Program-made: the position numbers and the translations under genes
From: Verrucomicrobiota bacterium
GTDB taxonomy: Bacteria; Verrucomicrobiota; Verrucomicrobiia; Limisphaerales; DSYF01
DNA length: 7,707 bases
NCBI GenBank assembly: GCA_025457725.1
Contig: JALOTU010000090.1
Location: forward strand, 1-7,707
Direction: 5' to 3'
Part shown: positions 5,635 to 7,707 of the stretch, piece by piece
Position numbering within the stretch: position 1 is the stretch's first letter
Layout of the letters: the number at the start of each line of letters is the position of its first letter
The notes under the pieces: generated by a model
Database searches by the model: none
Told to the model about the DNA's origin: nothing
The model's input: the letters and a program-made list of their open reading frames with translations, nothing else

Positions 5635-7707
5635 ATGCATGCAGCACCGTCCAAAGAGACCGCGACGCCCGGCACCCGATTGAAGGTGTCCGGGATGAAC
5701 TGCGGCAACTGCGCCCGCAAAGTCACCGCCGCCACACAGACCATCGCCGGCGTTCGATCGGTGGATATCAACCTGGAGGATCAGGTGGCCACCCTGCAAT
5801 GGTCTGTCCCCTCCCCGGATGTGGAAGGTGTCGTGGCCGCCATCGAAGCGGCCGGTTACAAGGTCGAGGTGCTCGCAAACGCCCCGGGTGAGGACGAAGG
5901 TCAGGCCGGCTGGCACATGGGACTCTGGGTGGGGGTGGGCTGCACCACCCCGATGCTGATCGGCGAATGGATCTTTCACCTGGGCGGCGAGCCCTGGTTC
6001 AAGTGGCTGTCGTTCGCACTGGCCTCCGTGGTGCAGGTGGTGGCAGGGGCGCGTTTCTACCAGGGCGCCTGGCTGCAACTCAAGGCGCGCAGCTCCAACA
6101 TGGACACGCTGGTGGCGATCGGTTCCACCACCGCCTTCGCCTACAGTGTCTGGGCCTTGCTGGCCGGTTGGCCGGGACATGTCTTCTTCATGGAAGCCGC
6201 CGCCATCATCACGGTGGTGAGCGTCGGACATTGGATGGAGGCCCGGGTCACTTCCCGGGCGGCCGGCGCCCTCCAGGCCCTGCTCTCCCTCACCCCCGCC
6301 ACCGCCCGTCGTCGCACGGAGGACGGATCGGAGGAGATCGTGCCGGTGTCGGCATTGAGACGGGGCGACACCCTTGTCCTCAAGCCGGGCGACGCCGTGC
6401 CGACCGACGGGCGCATTGCCGGCGGCTCGTCGTCCGTGGATGAATCCATGCTGACCGGCGAGTCGTTGCCGGTAGAGAAGTCCGCGGGAAAGGAATTGTA
6501 TGCCGGGACCACGGTGCAGGACGGTCAATTGGTGGTGGAGGTGACGGCGACGGGGGAAGCCACGGCCCTGGCCAACATCATCGCGGCGGTGCGCCGTGCG
6601 CAGTCGAGCTCGGCCAACATCCAGCGCCTGGGTGACCGGGTGAGCAGCGTGTTTGTTCCGGTGGTCCTGGCGGTGGCCCTGGCGGCGGGTTTGTGGTGGG
6701 CCCTGGCTTATGATCACGCCCGCGCCACTCATGATTGGCTGGCCGGGTTCCTGTGGTCCATGCCCGCGCCCACCAGCGCGGTGGCCGCCGGGTTCATCAT
6801 CGCCGCCGCAGTGTTGATCATCGCCTGCCCCTGCGCCATGGGCCTGGCCACACCCACCGCCATCATGGCCGCCGCCAACGTGGCGGCCCGGCGCGGGATT
6901 CTGATTCGCGATGGCGTGGCGCTCGAAAAGGCGGGCGCAATCACGGTGGTGATGTTCGACAAGACAGGCACGTTGACGACAGGAAAACCGGTCGTGGTCG
7001 CGTCTCATTTCCCGGGGCCGGCGGGGCACGAGGACGCTTCCCTGAAGCAGCTGGCCGCCGCCCTCGCCCGGCATTCCCTCCACCCCTACAGCCAGGCCGT
7101 GGCGACGCTGAACACAGCGGATGTCGAGCTGAAGGAATGGCGGGAATTGCGCGGGGCCGGAGTGCTGGCCAAGGTCCGGCGCGACGGCAAGGACCAGACC
7201 GTGCGGCTCGGCTCGCTGCGCTGGGTGCAGAAGGAGTCGCCGGCCGACCAGGAAGGGCGGGCGTTTGTCGATCTCTGGACCGGACAGGGCGCCTCGGTCA
7301 TCGGCCTGTCGCTGGATTTCAAGCTTCTCGCGCTGTTCGCGGTGAAGGACGAATTGAAATCCGGCGCGATCGAGGTCGTGCGCCGCCTGGAAAATGCCGG
7401 CGTGCAGGTTCATCTGGTGACCGGGGATCAACGGCGCACCGCCGCGAGCATTGGTCAGCAGGTGGGCATCACCCCCGGACGCATTCATGCGGAAGTCCGG
7501 CCCGAGGGAAAGGCCGAGCTGGTGAAGCAACTCCAAGAGGCGGGCGAACGCGTGGCGTTTGTCGGAGACGGAATCAACGACGCCCCTGCCCTGGAGCAGG
7601 CCAGCCTGGGCGTGGCCGTGTGCCGGGCCAGCGACATCGCCCGGGAGGCGGCGGATATCGTGTTGCTCAGTTCCGACATCGAGGCGGTCCCGGAAAGCCT
7701 TTTCCTG
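5635..7707 (+). CDS. copA: Copper-exporting P1B-type ATPase (CopA-like), C-terminus cut by window edge
   Basis: This is a heavy-metal P-type ATPase that should pump Cu(I) out of the cytoplasm using ATP. The 691 codons in the window show one N-terminal metal-binding (HMA) domain with GMNCGNC (ligands C23, C26) and CopA-type NMDTLVAIG (155-163). The actuator loop has TGES (274-277). The transmembrane metal site is CPC (398-400), inside ACPCAMGLATPTAIM. The phosphorylation motif is DKTGTLT (D442), the nucleotide-domain HP pair is H483-P484, then TGD (596-598) and GDGINDAP (644-651). NMD and CPCxMGLATP favour copper over the Zn/Cd branch, which also has CPC. The deciding residues of the last two helices lie beyond the edge. 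The frame is intact. The start at 5635 leaves 20 residues before the metal motif but has no Shine-Dalgarno; upstream in-frame TTG/CTG codons are no better. In the actuator domain AGTTVQDG has Val where relatives usually have Asn. No chaperone or regulator gene is visible. Confidence 0.93.
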   Translation, partial: MHAAPSKETATPGTRLKVSGMNCGNCARKVTAATQTIAGVRSVDINLEDQVATLQWSVPSPDVEGVVAAIEAAGYKVEVLANAPGEDEGQAGWHMGLWVGVGCTTPMLIGEWIFHLGGEPWFKWLSFALASVVQVVAGARFYQGAWLQLKARSSNMDTLVAIGSTTAFAYSVWALLAGWPGHVFFMEAAAIITVVSVGHWMEARVTSRAAGALQALLSLTPATARRRTEDGSEEIVPVSALRRGDTLVLKPGDAVPTDGRIAGGSSSVDESMLTGESLPVEKSAGKELYAGTTVQDGQLVVEVTATGEATALANIIAAVRRAQSSSANIQRLGDRVSSVFVPVVLAVALAAGLWWALAYDHARATHDWLAGFLWSMPAPTSAVAAGFIIAAAVLIIACPCAMGLATPTAIMAAANVAARRGILIRDGVALEKAGAITVVMFDKTGTLTTGKPVVVASHFPGPAGHEDASLKQLAAALARHSLHPYSQAVATLNTADVELKEWRELRGAGVLAKVRRDGKDQTVRLGSLRWVQKESPADQEGRAFVDLWTGQGASVIGLSLDFKLLALFAVKDELKSGAIEVVRRLENAGVQVHLVTGDQRRTAASIGQQVGITPGRIHAEVRPEGKAELVKQLQEAGERVAFVGDGINDAPALEQASLGVAVCRASDIAREAADIVLLSSDIEAVPESLFL

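Noticed and set aside
5284..7536. A 750-codon open frame on the minus strand
   Set aside because: It lies antisense to the ATPase, whose motifs are unmistakable. Its product is rich in His, Gly, Arg and Gln, has no recognisable domain, and is explained by GC-biased codon use on the opposite strand.

Overview
The window is GC-rich and holds three protein genes in two divergent transcription units, with a repeat-bearing gap between them. The DUF2339–DUF3999 pair, the GC-rich codon bias and the style of the intergenic palindromic repeats fit an environmental Gram-negative bacterium. My best guess is Verrucomicrobiota, held loosely because no rRNA or other phylogenetic marker is present.

Layout. 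The left two thirds (1–5155) is a minus-strand pair. Upstream is a 1037-residue polytopic membrane protein of the DUF2339 type. Downstream, and overlapping its end by 17 bases, is a signal-peptide-bearing protein of the DUF3999 type that runs off the left edge after 686 codons, very near its natural C-terminus. Positions 5156–5634 form a 479-base divergent intergenic region. It carries four related copies of a 23-base repeat unit, two in each orientation; the middle two face each other and could form a long hairpin. From 5635 to the right edge, on the plus strand, lies a CopA-type heavy-metal P-type ATPase, cut off after 691 codons before its last two membrane segments.

How the parts relate. 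DUF2339 and DUF3999 proteins are commonly encoded side by side. The overlap here suggests translational coupling and a joint envelope function, which remains unknown. The ATPase should export monovalent copper from the cytoplasm and is probably a separate unit; sharing an intergenic region is the only link to the pair that the sequence shows.

The most interesting observations are the internal duplication in the DUF3999 protein, whose two halves share at least five motifs with nearly identical spacing and differ by about 117 residues present only in the first half, and the four-copy inverted repeat cluster. No RNA gene, CRISPR array, insertion sequence or convincing terminator was seen.
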